Part shown: one piece after another, positions 16,723 to 26,023 of the stretch
Numbering within the stretch: position 1 is the first letter of the stretch
How the letters are laid out: each line of letters starts with the position of its first letter
Assembly: GCA_964577715.1 (NCBI GenBank)
Contig: CAZOAA010000007.1
Span: 1 to 63,411 of the forward strand
DNA length: 63,411 bases
Source: SUP05 sp964577715
Lineage (GTDB): Bacteria > Pseudomonadota > Gammaproteobacteria > PS1 > Pseudothioglobaceae
Direction of reading: 5' to 3'
The notes under the pieces: model-generated
What the model was told of the DNA's origin: nothing
The model's input: only the letters and a program-made list of their open reading frames with translations
Database searches by the model: none
Position numbers and translations under genes: made by a program

Positions 16723-17430
16723 ATGCTGTTTTTAAGATCGATTTTATATTTTTTAGGCTCAATTACTGTTGTTACAGTTTTAGTTGCCATTGCATTAATT
16801 GTATTTTTCACACCGCTTAAGGTTCGCTACGCTATCTTATCAAAATGGGCGGCATTTTGCATGTGGTGGCTCAAAATAACGCTCAATATCCAGCTTAATG
16901 TAATTGGCAAGGAAAATATCCCTAATCAAGCTTGTGTGATTATTTCTAATCATCAATCTACTTGGGAAACTCTTGCTTTTCAAAATATTTTTCCACATCA
17001 AACTTGGGTACTCAAACAAGAGCTTCAATGGATTCCTGTTTTTGGCTGGGGTTTATCACTCTTAAAGCCAATTATTATTAACCGTGGAGAAAAATTAAAA
17101 GCCCTTAAAAAAATCATTAAACAAGGAGCTGATCGTATTAAGGAAGGTATTTTTGTAGTGATATTCCCAGAAGGAACTCGCCAACCTTACGGGCAATTAG
17201 GCGAATATCAAAAAGGCGGTGTATCTATCGCTAAAAAAACTAACTGTGATATTTTGCCGGTATATCACAATGCTGGAAAGGTTTGGCCAAAAGGTAGTTT
17301 TATTAAACACCCTGGAGTAGTAACTGTTGTAATTGGCAAGCCAATTAATGTGGCGGGAAAATCAGCCACAGAGCTTACTAAGGAGATAAGAGATTGGACA
17401 CAAGCCCAATCACAGAGCGTTAACAAGTAG
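16723..17430 (+). CDS. plsC: PlsC-like 1-acyl-glycerol-3-phosphate acyltransferase
   Basis: This membrane enzyme acylates lysophosphatidic acid to phosphatidic acid. The 235-residue protein has an N-terminal hydrophobic helix (about 4-30). The acyltransferase motif is SNHQSTWET, an HX4E (H77, E82) instead of textbook HX4D. Motif III is FPEGTRQPYGQLGEYQKGGV. Motif IV LPVYHNAGKVWPKG is present too. A Glu variant is known to me from some beta/gamma relatives, so activity is likely. The 3' end overlaps the convergent TolC-like gene by 21 nt. Confidence 0.88.
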   Translation: MLFLRSILYFLGSITVVTVLVAIALIVFFTPLKVRYAILSKWAAFCMWWLKITLNIQLNVIGKENIPNQACVIISNHQSTWETLAFQNIFPHQTWVLKQELQWIPVFGWGLSLLKPIIINRGEKLKALKKIIKQGADRIKEGIFVVIFPEGTRQPYGQLGEYQKGGVSIAKKTNCDILPVYHNAGKVWPKGSFIKHPGVVTVVIGKPINVAGKSATELTKEIRDWTQAQSQSVNK

Positions 17431-18858
17431 TCTATCCATTAAGCTATCATATTGAATACGATGCTTATGATAATCAATTGATGCTTGAGTATGGTCGATG
17501 AGTAATTCTTGATAATCATCTTGTTCGTTAATTACAAAACGAATATTGCCATTACCCTCAAGAAAGTTTTGCAGTTCATTCTGGATATCAAACGCCTTAT
17601 GCTCATTTATTTGCGCTTTATACAGGCTTAGCTGTTTAATGCCTTGTTTTAATTCTGTGGTGAGTTTTTGCGCATTGGACAAAATATCGTCAAATTTATC
17701 TTTGTACTTTAGTTCTAATTGACGGCGTTTAAGTTTGTATTTATCAAGATAGACTTGATTACTAACACTGCCGGTCAAAGGGTAAGAAAACTCTAATTTT
17801 GCTTCATATTCAGTTTCACTAGAGTCTGAATAGGTTGAATAATTGCCTTTGTTGTCGTCTTTTGATGCGATGATTGTAAAATCAAAATCAGCTAATTGTG
17901 AATTTTGATAAGATTTAATATAACGTTTATTTTTTAGTTTTTCAATTTCAATGCGCTGAATATCACGAATAGATTTTTCACAATAATCGTTTAAATTATT
18001 AACCAAATCAGTTTTAATGTCCCAATTAATTTTTAATGGGTTTTTATCAAGATCAACGTCACTAAGTAAAACAGAGAGTGATTTTTGTTCGGCTTTTAAT
18101 TTTGATTCTAATTCTAACAATAAGCGTTGTGTTTTGTTAATTGAGCGCTGCAAGGTCAGAATACTGCCTTTGTCCTTTGCTTTGTCTTTAAGTGTTTTTA
18201 ATGTTTTTTGAGACAAGGCTAGGCGATTTTTAACAATTTTAACTTGAGCGTCATAATTAACCCAGTCTAAAAATATCATTAATTTCTCTTCTATAAAGTC
18301 TTCTTTAATTTCTGCTAAAACTAGTTTTTCATCTTCGTAGTCTAATACAGACAAATCGTATGTTTTTTGATCGACAATACCGCCTACATTTTTAAGTAGT
18401 GGTAGTGTCCAGCTGATTTCAATATCGTCTAAATACTCTGTGGTATTTTTATTTGTTGAATAGCCTGATTTATCATGCATTTCTTCGTCTTTAATAGGTA
18501 ACGATTTATCGTAAGAAAAGGTTAATTCTGAGCCAGTTTTAAAAAACTTTTTAGTTAAATCGGTTGAAATTTTCCTAACATCTTGACTGGTGTATCTTGC
18601 GTAGTCAGTGCCAGAGGTGTAGGCTCGCTTTATTTTATCTTTTTCTATACGGCCAATCTCACCTGATATGTCCCATGCCCAATTACCATAGCTATCTTTA
18701 TCGCCGTCCATTTCTATTTTCTTAATAGTAAGATTAATTTGCTCTTTCTCAAAGAAAGCATGATTTTTAAGTAAGGATTGCACAAACTCACCTTCAGTTA
18801 AGGCATTAACTGAAGTATTTAAAAGCAAAAATAAAATGCTAACTATAACTCTGTTCAT
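17410..18858 (-). CDS. TolC-like outer membrane efflux protein
   Basis: A 482-residue protein with a signal peptide (MNRVIVSILFLLLNTSVNA) and long alpha-helical, Lys/Glu-rich stretches that alternate with beta-like segments. This is the layout of trimeric TolC-family channels. Conserved residues are few, so assignment rests on architecture and on segments such as the duplicated helical hairpins (about 190-275 and 375-480). I start at 18858 because the signal peptide begins there; a longer reading to 18978 would bury it. It overlaps rnt by 20 nt. No periplasmic adaptor or pump gene is adjacent, so its partner is unknown. Confidence 0.7.
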   Translation of the reverse strand: MNRVIVSILFLLLNTSVNALTEGEFVQSLLKNHAFFEKEQINLTIKKIEMDGDKDSYGNWAWDISGEIGRIEKDKIKRAYTSGTDYARYTSQDVRKISTDLTKKFFKTGSELTFSYDKSLPIKDEEMHDKSGYSTNKNTTEYLDDIEISWTLPLLKNVGGIVDQKTYDLSVLDYEDEKLVLAEIKEDFIEEKLMIFLDWVNYDAQVKIVKNRLALSQKTLKTLKDKAKDKGSILTLQRSINKTQRLLLELESKLKAEQKSLSVLLSDVDLDKNPLKINWDIKTDLVNNLNDYCEKSIRDIQRIEIEKLKNKRYIKSYQNSQLADFDFTIIASKDDNKGNYSTYSDSSETEYEAKLEFSYPLTGSVSNQVYLDKYKLKRRQLELKYKDKFDDILSNAQKLTTELKQGIKQLSLYKAQINEHKAFDIQNELQNFLEGNGNIRFVINEQDDYQELLIDHTQASIDYHKHRIQYDSLMDRLLVNAL

Positions 18859-19429
18859 TAAAAATTTTACAAAAAAGCTCGGCTGTTTTTTGTGTGTCAT
18901 ATAGTGCAGAATGTGCACTAGCATCATCCCATTCAATATTAGCAACACGTATGGCTTTAGCGAGTACTGTTTCCCCATAACAAAGCGCCGATAGGCTTAC
19001 TGTGTCAATGGTAGAGAATTGATGGAACGGATTTTTTAAATTTGAGCGATCACTTGCTGCATATAAAAAACCTAAATCAAAAAAAGCATTGTGCCCTACC
19101 AAAATTGCCCGAGTACATTCTTCAGTTTTCATTTCAGTGCGAATAGTTTTAAAAATATTACCTAGTGCCTTTTTTTCACTAATCGCCATACGAAAAGGAT
19201 TATCCACATCTATACCATTAAACTTTAATGCACTTGGGTCTAACACACTACCTTCAAAAGGCTTAATATGGAAATGTTGTGGTTCTTTAGGGTAGTAAAC
19301 ACCTTGCTTGTCAATACCAATCACAATCGCACAAATCTCAAGCATGGCATCGGTTTTATCGTTAAAACCACCGGTTTCAACATCGATAACTACTGGTAAA
19401 TAGCCTCTAATACGATCTTTAATTTTCAT
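18839..19429 (-). CDS. rnt: RNase T, 3'-5' exoribonuclease
   Basis: RNase T trims 3' ends of tRNA, 5S and 23S rRNA and single-stranded DNA. The DEDDh exonuclease motifs are visible: RGYLPVVIDVETGGFNDKTD (Exo I, Asp and Glu), VGHNAFFDLGFL (Exo II) and the ASAHSALYDTQKTAELF His/Asp (Exo III). The start region MKIKDRIRGYLPVVIDVETGGF is close to the E. coli enzyme. At 196 aa it is about 20 residues short of E. coli, mostly at the C-terminus. It overlaps the upstream argA-like gene by 4 nt and the downstream TolC-like gene by 20 nt. Confidence 0.93.
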   Translation of the reverse strand: MKIKDRIRGYLPVVIDVETGGFNDKTDAMLEICAIVIGIDKQGVYYPKEPQHFHIKPFEGSVLDPSALKFNGIDVDNPFRMAISEKKALGNIFKTIRTEMKTEECTRAILVGHNAFFDLGFLYAASDRSNLKNPFHQFSTIDTVSLSALCYGETVLAKAIRVANIEWDDASAHSALYDTQKTAELFCKIFNEQSYS

Positions 19430-19851
19430 GATACGTCCTTGAAGAAAATTGAAGAATTGCGCTGATGATCAAACAGTGCTTGTCGTTTTTTAGGAAGATT
19501 ATCAATGCTTGTTTGAACAAAACCATTGTTAATAAACCAATTTTTATTGTATTTAGTTAATGCAAAAATTTTGGAAAAATTAGCAATACGTGCTTTTTGC
19601 ATAATTTTTTCTAATAATTTAGTTGAAAAACCTTGGTTTTGAGCCTCTTTTGACACTGCCAAAGCGTAAATTTCACCCATTTTCCCTTCTTTACAGTCCT
19701 TTAAGCCTGCACACGCAACCAACTCATCAAAATTTTGCAAAAAAACGAAATCATCAATATTTTCATTGATTTGCTCATAAGTTCTGGGCAGAATCTTGCC
19801 TTGTTCGACAAAAGGCTTAATTAAACTTAAAATTTGATTGGCTTTATCCAC
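19426..19851 (-). CDS. argA: short ArgA: GNAT-only N-acetylglutamate synthase
   Basis: A 141-residue GNAT acetyltransferase whose whole length resembles the C-terminal domain of classical ArgA: ILSLIKPFVEQG, IPRT-like RTYEQINENID, GEIYALAVS, the acetyl-CoA loop EAQNQGFSTKLLEKI, FALTKYNKNWFINNGF and LPKKRQALFDHQRNS. The N-terminal amino-acid-kinase domain that binds arginine for feedback inhibition is absent. It likely acetylates glutamate for arginine synthesis. It overlaps rnt by 4 nt and is divergent from ilvD. An alternative is another small-molecule or protein acetyltransferase. Confidence 0.78.
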   Translation of the reverse strand: MDKANQILSLIKPFVEQGKILPRTYEQINENIDDFVFLQNFDELVACAGLKDCKEGKMGEIYALAVSKEAQNQGFSTKLLEKIMQKARIANFSKIFALTKYNKNWFINNGFVQTSIDNLPKKRQALFDHQRNSSIFFKDVS

Positions 19852-19930
19852 AATATGTGCATTTAAAACATTTATGAGAGACGCCCATTTTAGTCTAAAA
19901 TTTAAATTTTATTTAATTTGATACAAGAAA

Positions 19931-21625
19931 ATGAGAAGTGATACAGTAAAAAAAGGATTTGATAAAACCCCACATCGTTCATTATTAAGAGCAACTGGCC
20001 TTAAAGATGAAGATTTTGACAAGCCATTTATTGGTGTTGCTAACTCATTTATTGAGATTATTCCAGGGCATTATTTCTTGGATAAAGTGGCGGATATTAT
20101 TAAAGACGAAATTCGCGCTGCAGGCTGTGTACCATTTGAATTTAATACGATTGGTGTGGATGACGGTATTGCTATGGGGCATGACGGCATGTTGTTTTCT
20201 CTGCCTTCTAGAGAGATTATTGCCAACTCAATTGAAACGGTTATGAATGCTCATAAGCTTGATGCAATGATTGCTATTCCAAATTGTGACAAAATTGTGC
20301 CAGGTATGATTATGGGTGCACAACGTGTTAATGTGCCAACGGTGTTTGTATCAGGTGGACCAATGAAAAAAGGTCATACCAAAGACGGTACAGCGATTGA
20401 CTTGGCTACTGCATTTGAGGCAGTTGGCAAACATGAAACCGGCAAGATCTCTGATGAAGAATTAAAGGATATTGAATGTAACGCTTGCCCAAGTGGTGGC
20501 AGTTGTTCGGGCATGTTTACGGCTAACTCGATGAATACATTAATGGAGGCAATGGGTATTGCCCTACCTGGTAATGGCACTATCTTGGCGCTGACACCTG
20601 AGCGTGAGGTGTTGTACCGACAGGCTGCTAGGCGTGTTTGTGAAATTGCACTAATGGAAAACCAAGAAGATCGAGATAAATTTAAGATGCAAAATATCTT
20701 AAATGACAATGCAGTAAGGAATGCTTTTGCGGTTGACATGGCCATGGGTGGAAGTTCTAATACGGTACTACATATGCTAGCGATTGCTAGAGAGGCTAAT
20801 TCTGAATTTCAGCTCAGTGATATTAATAAGATTAGCAAAAAAGTATCACACATTGCCAAGATCTCCCCATCACTTTCAACAGTACATATGGAAGACATTA
20901 ATACTGCAGGTGGCGTAAGTGCGGTGATGCATGAAATGAACAAACGTGGTAATGTTCTAATTGATAACTTAACTGTTACAGGTGAGACAACCTATGAAAA
21001 AATTAAAGATGCTGAAATTCTAGATACTAATATTATTCATACGATTGATAACCCATATTCAGAAGTAGGCGGTCTGGCTATCCTTTATGGCAACTTAGCG
21101 CAACAAGGTGCAGTTATTAAAACCGCTGGAATTATTGGTGATCGTGTATTTACTGGCAGTGCAGTTTGTTTTGATTCTCAAGATGAGGCAATTGCTGGTA
21201 TTACCAGCGGCAAGATTAAGGCTGGAGATGTGGTGGTTATCCGTTATGAGGGTCCTAAAGGCGGCCCTGGTATGCAGGAGATGCTTGCGCCAACTTCACT
21301 AATTATGGGTATGGGATTAGGCGATAAAGTCGCACTGATTACTGACGGTCGTTTCTCTGGTGCAACACGTGGTGCATCAATTGGGCATGTATCTCCTGAA
21401 GCTGCTGAAGGTGGCATGATTGGCCTACTAAAAGATGGCGATGAAATTCATATCGATGTAGACGAATACATTTTAAATGTTAATTTGTCTGATGAAGAAA
21501 TTGCTAAACGCCAAGCTGAATTTAAACCTATAAGAAAACAGTTACATTCTAAATGGTTACAACAATATCGACTACTCGTTAGTAATGCTAGTAATGGTGC
21601 AATGTTAAAAACTGAGCTGGATTAA
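19931..21625 (+). CDS. ilvD: IlvD, dihydroxy-acid dehydratase
   Basis: IlvD dehydrates dihydroxy acids to the keto acids of valine and isoleucine. The 564-residue enzyme has the Fe-S ligands C119 (IPNCDK) and C192 (NACPSGGSCSGMF), FNTIGVDDGIAMGHDGM and the C-terminal DGRFSGATRGASIGHVSPEA. At the position of the third cysteine seen in [2Fe-2S] homologues it has IIPGH, so it resembles the [4Fe-4S], oxygen-sensitive type. The length is that of the short class seen in firmicutes, not the 616-aa E. coli class. No other ilv gene is adjacent. Confidence 0.95.
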   Translation: MRSDTVKKGFDKTPHRSLLRATGLKDEDFDKPFIGVANSFIEIIPGHYFLDKVADIIKDEIRAAGCVPFEFNTIGVDDGIAMGHDGMLFSLPSREIIANSIETVMNAHKLDAMIAIPNCDKIVPGMIMGAQRVNVPTVFVSGGPMKKGHTKDGTAIDLATAFEAVGKHETGKISDEELKDIECNACPSGGSCSGMFTANSMNTLMEAMGIALPGNGTILALTPEREVLYRQAARRVCEIALMENQEDRDKFKMQNILNDNAVRNAFAVDMAMGGSSNTVLHMLAIAREANSEFQLSDINKISKKVSHIAKISPSLSTVHMEDINTAGGVSAVMHEMNKRGNVLIDNLTVTGETTYEKIKDAEILDTNIIHTIDNPYSEVGGLAILYGNLAQQGAVIKTAGIIGDRVFTGSAVCFDSQDEAIAGITSGKIKAGDVVVIRYEGPKGGPGMQEMLAPTSLIMGMGLGDKVALITDGRFSGATRGASIGHVSPEAAEGGMIGLLKDGDEIHIDVDEYILNVNLSDEEIAKRQAEFKPIRKQLHSKWLQQYRLLVSNASNGAMLKTELD

Positions 21626-21748
21626 AAATCTCAGCTGAAGCATCTAAAAAACGCCCTATCGCTCTGCTAAAGTATTTTTTAAGTACGTTTAAATGGTTTT
21701 AAGCAGTTCTTTATTGCGGTTATGTTGCGACTTTCAACCCTTTAGCTT
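21626..21748. other. intergenic region between ilvD and parE
   Basis: A 123-bp convergent spacer. I see no clear terminator, ORF or RNA here, only AT-rich sequence with weak inverted repeats. Confidence 0.4.
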
Positions 21749-22036
21749 TCAATCAAAATGTTTTTGAACATCCATGCTTTTGTGCAATATACGGATAACA
21801 AAAATATCCTTGCTTTTCTTTTTGTAAAAAATAGCATGAGATCGATGATAAAAACAATGATAACCTAAACCAACATGATCATAATTTAAACCAATATCAG
21901 AATTTTTAGATAGGGTTTCTAAACAGCCTTCTAAAGATTGATGATAATCCAACATAGCATCATAACCAAAGTTTTTAAAGGTGTAACTAATAGCCCCTTC
22001 AATATCCTCTACCGCTTTAGAGGATAAGCTAAGCAA
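21749..22036 (-). CDS. parE: ParE/RelE-superfamily toxin
   Basis: A 95-residue RelE/ParE-fold toxin. ParE members poison DNA gyrase; RelE members cut mRNA. The pattern LSSKAVEDIEGAISYTFKNFG, then helix DYHQSLEGCLETLSKNSDIG and the beta-strand HCFYHRSHAIFYKKKSKDIFVIRILHKSMD matches ParE: the conserved helix, the YR-type strand and the IRILHKSMD end. It lacks the catalytic set needed for ribosome-dependent cleavage as far as I can see. It overlaps parD by 8 nt, antitoxin first, which is the usual order. Confidence 0.88.
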   Translation of the reverse strand: MLSLSSKAVEDIEGAISYTFKNFGYDAMLDYHQSLEGCLETLSKNSDIGLNYDHVGLGYHCFYHRSHAIFYKKKSKDIFVIRILHKSMDVQKHFD

Positions 22037-22265
22037 GATCTTTTTTAGCCTTAGTTAGAATATCATTCATTGAAAGTGCACTTTCTCCACTATCTTCACC
22101 CTCTTTAAGGACTGCTTGCAATGCAGATAGCTTTTGATTGTATTCCTGGTCTTTACGCACAAGGTCGCGCATGTACTCACTATCATTGCCGTATTGACCT
22201 GACTCTATTTGAGATTTAATCCAGGTATTTTGCTGATCAGTGACTGTTATTGTTTTTCTTAACAT
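22029..22265 (-). CDS. parD: ParD-type antitoxin
   Basis: A 78-residue antitoxin with an N-terminal ribbon-helix-helix DNA-binding domain (LRKTITVTDQQNTWIKSQIESGQYGNDSEYMRDLVR) and a charged C-terminal tail that would wrap the toxin. It neutralises ParE and probably represses its own promoter through the palindrome at 22289-22305. The operon sits alone between ilvD and nhaA. Confidence 0.88.
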   Translation of the reverse strand: MLRKTITVTDQQNTWIKSQIESGQYGNDSEYMRDLVRKDQEYNQKLSALQAVLKEGEDSGESALSMNDILTKAKKDLA

Positions 22266-22288
22266 TTTTTTAAACCTTTTTATCTAAA

Positions 22289-22305
22289 GTATGAATATAT
22301 CATAC
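22289..22305. promoter_or_regulatory. palindromic operator candidate for parDE
   Basis: GTATGA-ATATA-TCATAC is an exact inverted repeat 24 bp upstream of the parD ATG. The minus-strand reading contains TATGAT, a plausible -10. Ribbon-helix-helix antitoxins bind such short palindromes. Inference. Confidence 0.5.
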
Positions 22306-22419
22306 CATTAATATATTTACTATTTTTATAAAATTAGAGTTAAGGAATGTTATTTTGCAGATTGGATAACTAGACTACAAAAGTCTAAAACATCGTTATC
22401 AGACTAACGAATAGAAATT

Positions 22420-23748
22420 TTATTTTGTTGCAACAAATCTAAGCCAAAGAAAACCAAACAACCCTGCAAATAGCGAAGCAAATAAAATACCAGTTTTTGC
22501 TTGAAGTAGCATTGATGGATCATTTAAAAATGCCAGCTCTGCAACAAAAATTGACATAGTGAAACCGATACCACCCAAGAATGCAACACCAAAAATTTGA
22601 TTCATATTACTTTTGTCTGGCAACTGCGCAATTTTTAATTTAATCGCTAGATAAGAAACACCATAAATTCCAATCACTTTTCCTAAAACCAGTCCGGCAA
22701 TAACACCAATAGAGACAGGCTCCATGATAATACTACCGATTGAACTAAAATCAATCGTTATGCCTGCATTGGCCAAAGCGAATAACGGTATAACAACCAA
22801 AGCCACAGGCAAGTGTAAACCATGCTCTAATCTGGCAGCCGGCGTGCCTATTTCTGTAATTCTATCCTGAATATTAATTAAAATCGCTTTTTGACGCTCG
22901 TGCAACAAGTGATTCTCACATACTGGATATTTTTCATAAGCATTTAACAAATCTTGTGTTTTTTTAACAAACCCCAAAGGTGCTCGTTTAGGCTTTGAGG
23001 GTATAGCCATGGCAGCAATAACGCCTGATATTGTTGCATGTACGCCAGATTCAAGCATAAAGAACCACATAAATACACCAGCGATAAAATAAGGCGATAC
23101 TGCATGAATACCAAATCGATTAAAGGCAACCATAATCAAGAATAAACCACCTGCTAAAATAAGTGGCAATATGTGTATTTGATCAGTGTAAAAAATTGCA
23201 ATAACCAGCACTGCACCTAAGTCATCAACAATTGCAAGTGCTACTAAGAAAGTCACTAAAGTAGTAGGAATTCTTTTACCTAAAAGAACCAGCGCACTAA
23301 TTGCAAATGCAATATCTGTCGCCATTGGTATTCCCCACCCAGCAGCGCCAGCAGCGCCTTGATTAATATAAAAATAAATTAACGCTGGAAAAACCATACC
23401 GCCTATAGCAGCTAAGACTGGCAAAATCGCCACCTTTATATTAGAAAGCTCGCCAACCAAAATTTCTCGCTTAATCTCAAGACCAATAATAAAGAAAAAT
23501 AAGGTCATTAATCCATCATTAACCCAATGATGAATCGTTTGTGAAAAACTCCAAAGGCCAACACTTATATGGATTTTAGTATGGAAAAAGTGCGCATAAG
23601 ATTCGGACAAAGGTGTATTAGCTAAAAAAAGCGCCACAACAGTCATTACCATCAGAATTAAACCTGTGGTTGTTTGCGCATGAATAAAGTGCTCAAACGG
23701 TGTTGAGACTTTTTTAAAGGCTTTTTCCCATGGTGCGTATAACTTCAT
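22420..23748 (-). CDS. nhaA: NhaA Na+/H+ antiporter
   Basis: NhaA is an inner-membrane electrogenic antiporter that extrudes Na+ in exchange for protons. The 442-residue protein has about 12 hydrophobic segments and the family blocks FFFIIGLEIKREILVGELS, GWGIPMATDIAFAISALVLLG and AIVDDLGAVLVIAIFYT, whose tandem Asp pair is the ion-binding site. The NhaA-type VALVVIPLFALANAGI and FLGGIGFTMSIFVAELAF are also present. A hydrophilic loop (about residues 270-310) makes it the long form. Both flanking intergenic regions lack obvious partners, so it is probably monocistronic. Confidence 0.95.
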   Translation of the reverse strand: MKLYAPWEKAFKKVSTPFEHFIHAQTTTGLILMVMTVVALFLANTPLSESYAHFFHTKIHISVGLWSFSQTIHHWVNDGLMTLFFFIIGLEIKREILVGELSNIKVAILPVLAAIGGMVFPALIYFYINQGAAGAAGWGIPMATDIAFAISALVLLGKRIPTTLVTFLVALAIVDDLGAVLVIAIFYTDQIHILPLILAGGLFLIMVAFNRFGIHAVSPYFIAGVFMWFFMLESGVHATISGVIAAMAIPSKPKRAPLGFVKKTQDLLNAYEKYPVCENHLLHERQKAILINIQDRITEIGTPAARLEHGLHLPVALVVIPLFALANAGITIDFSSIGSIIMEPVSIGVIAGLVLGKVIGIYGVSYLAIKLKIAQLPDKSNMNQIFGVAFLGGIGFTMSIFVAELAFLNDPSMLLQAKTGILFASLFAGLFGFLWLRFVATK

Positions 23749-23905
23749 ATGCTTTGTGAAATTTTATTCAGTAAAGATAACCATTATCTAAGTTAGCAGA
23801 CACAACTTGAATTTTATTATATCACCTAAATAAGAAAAACCAGCTTAGATACTTTGTTTCTTAACAAGTGATAGATTGTACGCTGAATAGCTTAATTTTT
23901 ACTAG
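23749..23905. other. intergenic region between rnr and nhaA
   Basis: 157 bp between two minus-strand genes. An AATAGCT/AGCTATT inverted repeat (23886-23910) spans the rnr stop but has no T-run. The nhaA promoter must lie here; no consensus elements stand out. Confidence 0.35.
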
Positions 23906-26020
23906 CTATTCTACTGGTGTAAAAACCATTTGCCTATCGTCCAAATTAACGGATGCTACTTGGATTTTAATGGTGTCACCTAAACGATATACCTTGCCTG
24001 TTCGCTCACCTTTGAGTTGATGATGAACATCATCAAAAACATAATAATCGTCTTTCATATCACGCATAGCAATCATGCCTTCAACGAATACATCGGTTAA
24101 CTCAATAAAGATACCAAAACCTGCCACACCAGAAATTACTCCATTAAAGGTTTCACCCACTTTATCACGCATATATTCACATTTAAGCCATTGTTCAACA
24201 TCACGAGTTGCATCGTCTGCTCTGCGTTCAGTCATGGATAAATGTGTGCCTTTTTCAATCGTTTTTTTACTTGGCTTTCTTTTCTTTTTATCAAGCACAC
24301 GATTAATTGCACGGTGTACTAACAGATCAGGGTATCTTCTAATTGGAGAAGTAAAGTGTGTGTAATCATCAAATGCTAAGCCAAAGTGCCCTTCATTTGC
24401 AGGCGTGTAGATTGCTTGCTTCATAGTACGAAGTACAACCGTTTTGATGATATTTTCATCATCACGGCCTTTAGCATTTTCCAATACTTTTGCAAAGTGT
24501 TTTGATTCTGGCTGATCGCCACCCTCTAGCATTAATCCAACTGCTGTTAGAAATTGACGAGTTGTTTCTACCTTTTCAGCCGTTGGTTTGGGGTGAATTC
24601 GATATAAAAAATCTTCATCATGGTGTGCTAAGAATTTAGCAGTAGCTTGATTAGCCATCAGCATGCATTCTTCAATCAACTTATGCGCATCGTTTCTTGA
24701 TCTTGCGATAATATTATCAATCTTACCGTTGTCATTGAATAAAATTTGTGACTCAATACGGTCAAAATCCATAACACCTCGCTTAGTACGCGCAATTTTA
24801 AGTGTCTTATACAGGCCATATAGTGATGTTAAGTTTTCCATCACATCAGCGTATTCTTCAATTAGAGCTGCATCTTTGTCTTCTAAAATTTTACCAACCT
24901 TAGTGTAAGTCAAGCGCGCATGAGAAAACATTACCGCCGGATAGAATTTGTAATCAACAAGTGAGCCTTCATAATCAATATTCATCTCACAAGTCATGCA
25001 TAAGCGCTCTACTTGAGGGTTAAGAGAGCAAAGACCGTTAGATAATTCTTCAGGCAACATTGGCACCACACGACGCGGAAAATAAACCGAATTACCACGA
25101 TCTATCGCATCACCATCTAATGCACTGCCTTCTTTAACATAATGTGACACATCAGCGATTGACACAACTAATTTCCAGCCAGTATTGGTAGGCTCAGCAT
25201 AAACAGCATCATCAAAATCTCTTGAGTCTTCGCCGTCAATGGTAACAAGCTTCATGTTGGTAATGTCAACTCTACCTTTTTTATCAGCTTTAGTAACCGT
25301 TGTTGGTAATTTGGCGGTTTGCGCAAGTGCCTCTTGAGAAAAATCAACTGGAATATTGTTACGATAAAGTGCAGAATCAGTTTCAACACCTTCATCCATA
25401 TAATCGCCCAGTATTTGGATAATTCTGCCTTCAGCTAGTGAATTCATCGTTGGTGATTTAGTTAGCTCTACGATCACAATTTGCTCATCAGTATGGTTTT
25501 TAGCAATCTTTGGAATATTAATATTGTGCTTGATACGTTTATCATCCACTACTACGTAAGCATCTTCTTTGTTTAAATGCAGGCGACCTACTACGGTCTT
25601 AATGCTTTCAATTACCTTAACAATTTCAGCATCGCCTCTTTGATTAAGTAGGCGCGCTTTTACCTTGTCACCATGAAAAACCAACTGCATTTGTTGCACT
25701 GAAAGACGCAGGTCTTTACCGCCTTTATCAAGCGCTATAAAACCGAATCCTTTTGGATTAGCAATAATCGTTCCAGTCAACAAACCATGATTAGAAAACA
25801 ATCGGTAAACACCTTTTTTATTGCAACTAAGTTGCTCATCTCGAACCATTGCTTTAAGACGTCTAGAAAAGGCTTTTTTTTGTGAATCATCCGCACCAAG
25901 CAGATCAAATAATTGATGTTTAGTTAAGGGTTTCTTTTTAACAAAACTCAGGATATATTCCCGAGAGGGAATCGGGTTTTCATATTTTTCCGATTCTCTC
26001 TTATGGTGGGGGTCAGACAT
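23906..26020 (-). CDS. rnr: RNase R, 3'-5' exoribonuclease
   Basis: RNase R degrades structured RNA and takes part in rRNA quality control. The 704-residue protein has an N-terminal helix-turn-helix, cold-shock domains, the RNB catalytic domain with TIDGEDSRDFDDAVYAEP (Mg-binding Asp cluster) and ALDGDAIDRGNSVYFPRRVVPMLPEELSN, and a C-terminal S1 domain (GVISGVAGFGIFIELTDVFVEG). It lacks the long Lys-rich C-terminal tail of the 813-aa E. coli protein. It lies 3 bp after purA in the hflK-hflC-hisZ-purA-rnr operon. Its usual partner rlmB has moved to 33893. Confidence 0.95.
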   Translation of the reverse strand: MSDPHHKRESEKYENPIPSREYILSFVKKKPLTKHQLFDLLGADDSQKKAFSRRLKAMVRDEQLSCNKKGVYRLFSNHGLLTGTIIANPKGFGFIALDKGGKDLRLSVQQMQLVFHGDKVKARLLNQRGDAEIVKVIESIKTVVGRLHLNKEDAYVVVDDKRIKHNINIPKIAKNHTDEQIVIVELTKSPTMNSLAEGRIIQILGDYMDEGVETDSALYRNNIPVDFSQEALAQTAKLPTTVTKADKKGRVDITNMKLVTIDGEDSRDFDDAVYAEPTNTGWKLVVSIADVSHYVKEGSALDGDAIDRGNSVYFPRRVVPMLPEELSNGLCSLNPQVERLCMTCEMNIDYEGSLVDYKFYPAVMFSHARLTYTKVGKILEDKDAALIEEYADVMENLTSLYGLYKTLKIARTKRGVMDFDRIESQILFNDNGKIDNIIARSRNDAHKLIEECMLMANQATAKFLAHHDEDFLYRIHPKPTAEKVETTRQFLTAVGLMLEGGDQPESKHFAKVLENAKGRDDENIIKTVVLRTMKQAIYTPANEGHFGLAFDDYTHFTSPIRRYPDLLVHRAINRVLDKKKRKPSKKTIEKGTHLSMTERRADDATRDVEQWLKCEYMRDKVGETFNGVISGVAGFGIFIELTDVFVEGMIAMRDMKDDYYVFDDVHHQLKGERTGKVYRLGDTIKIQVASVNLDDRQMVFTPVE

Positions 26021-26023
26021 TAA

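Noticed and set aside
23886..23910. AATAGCT/AGCTATT inverted repeat as rnr terminator
   Set aside because: It spans the stop codon, has an 11-nt loop and no T-run.
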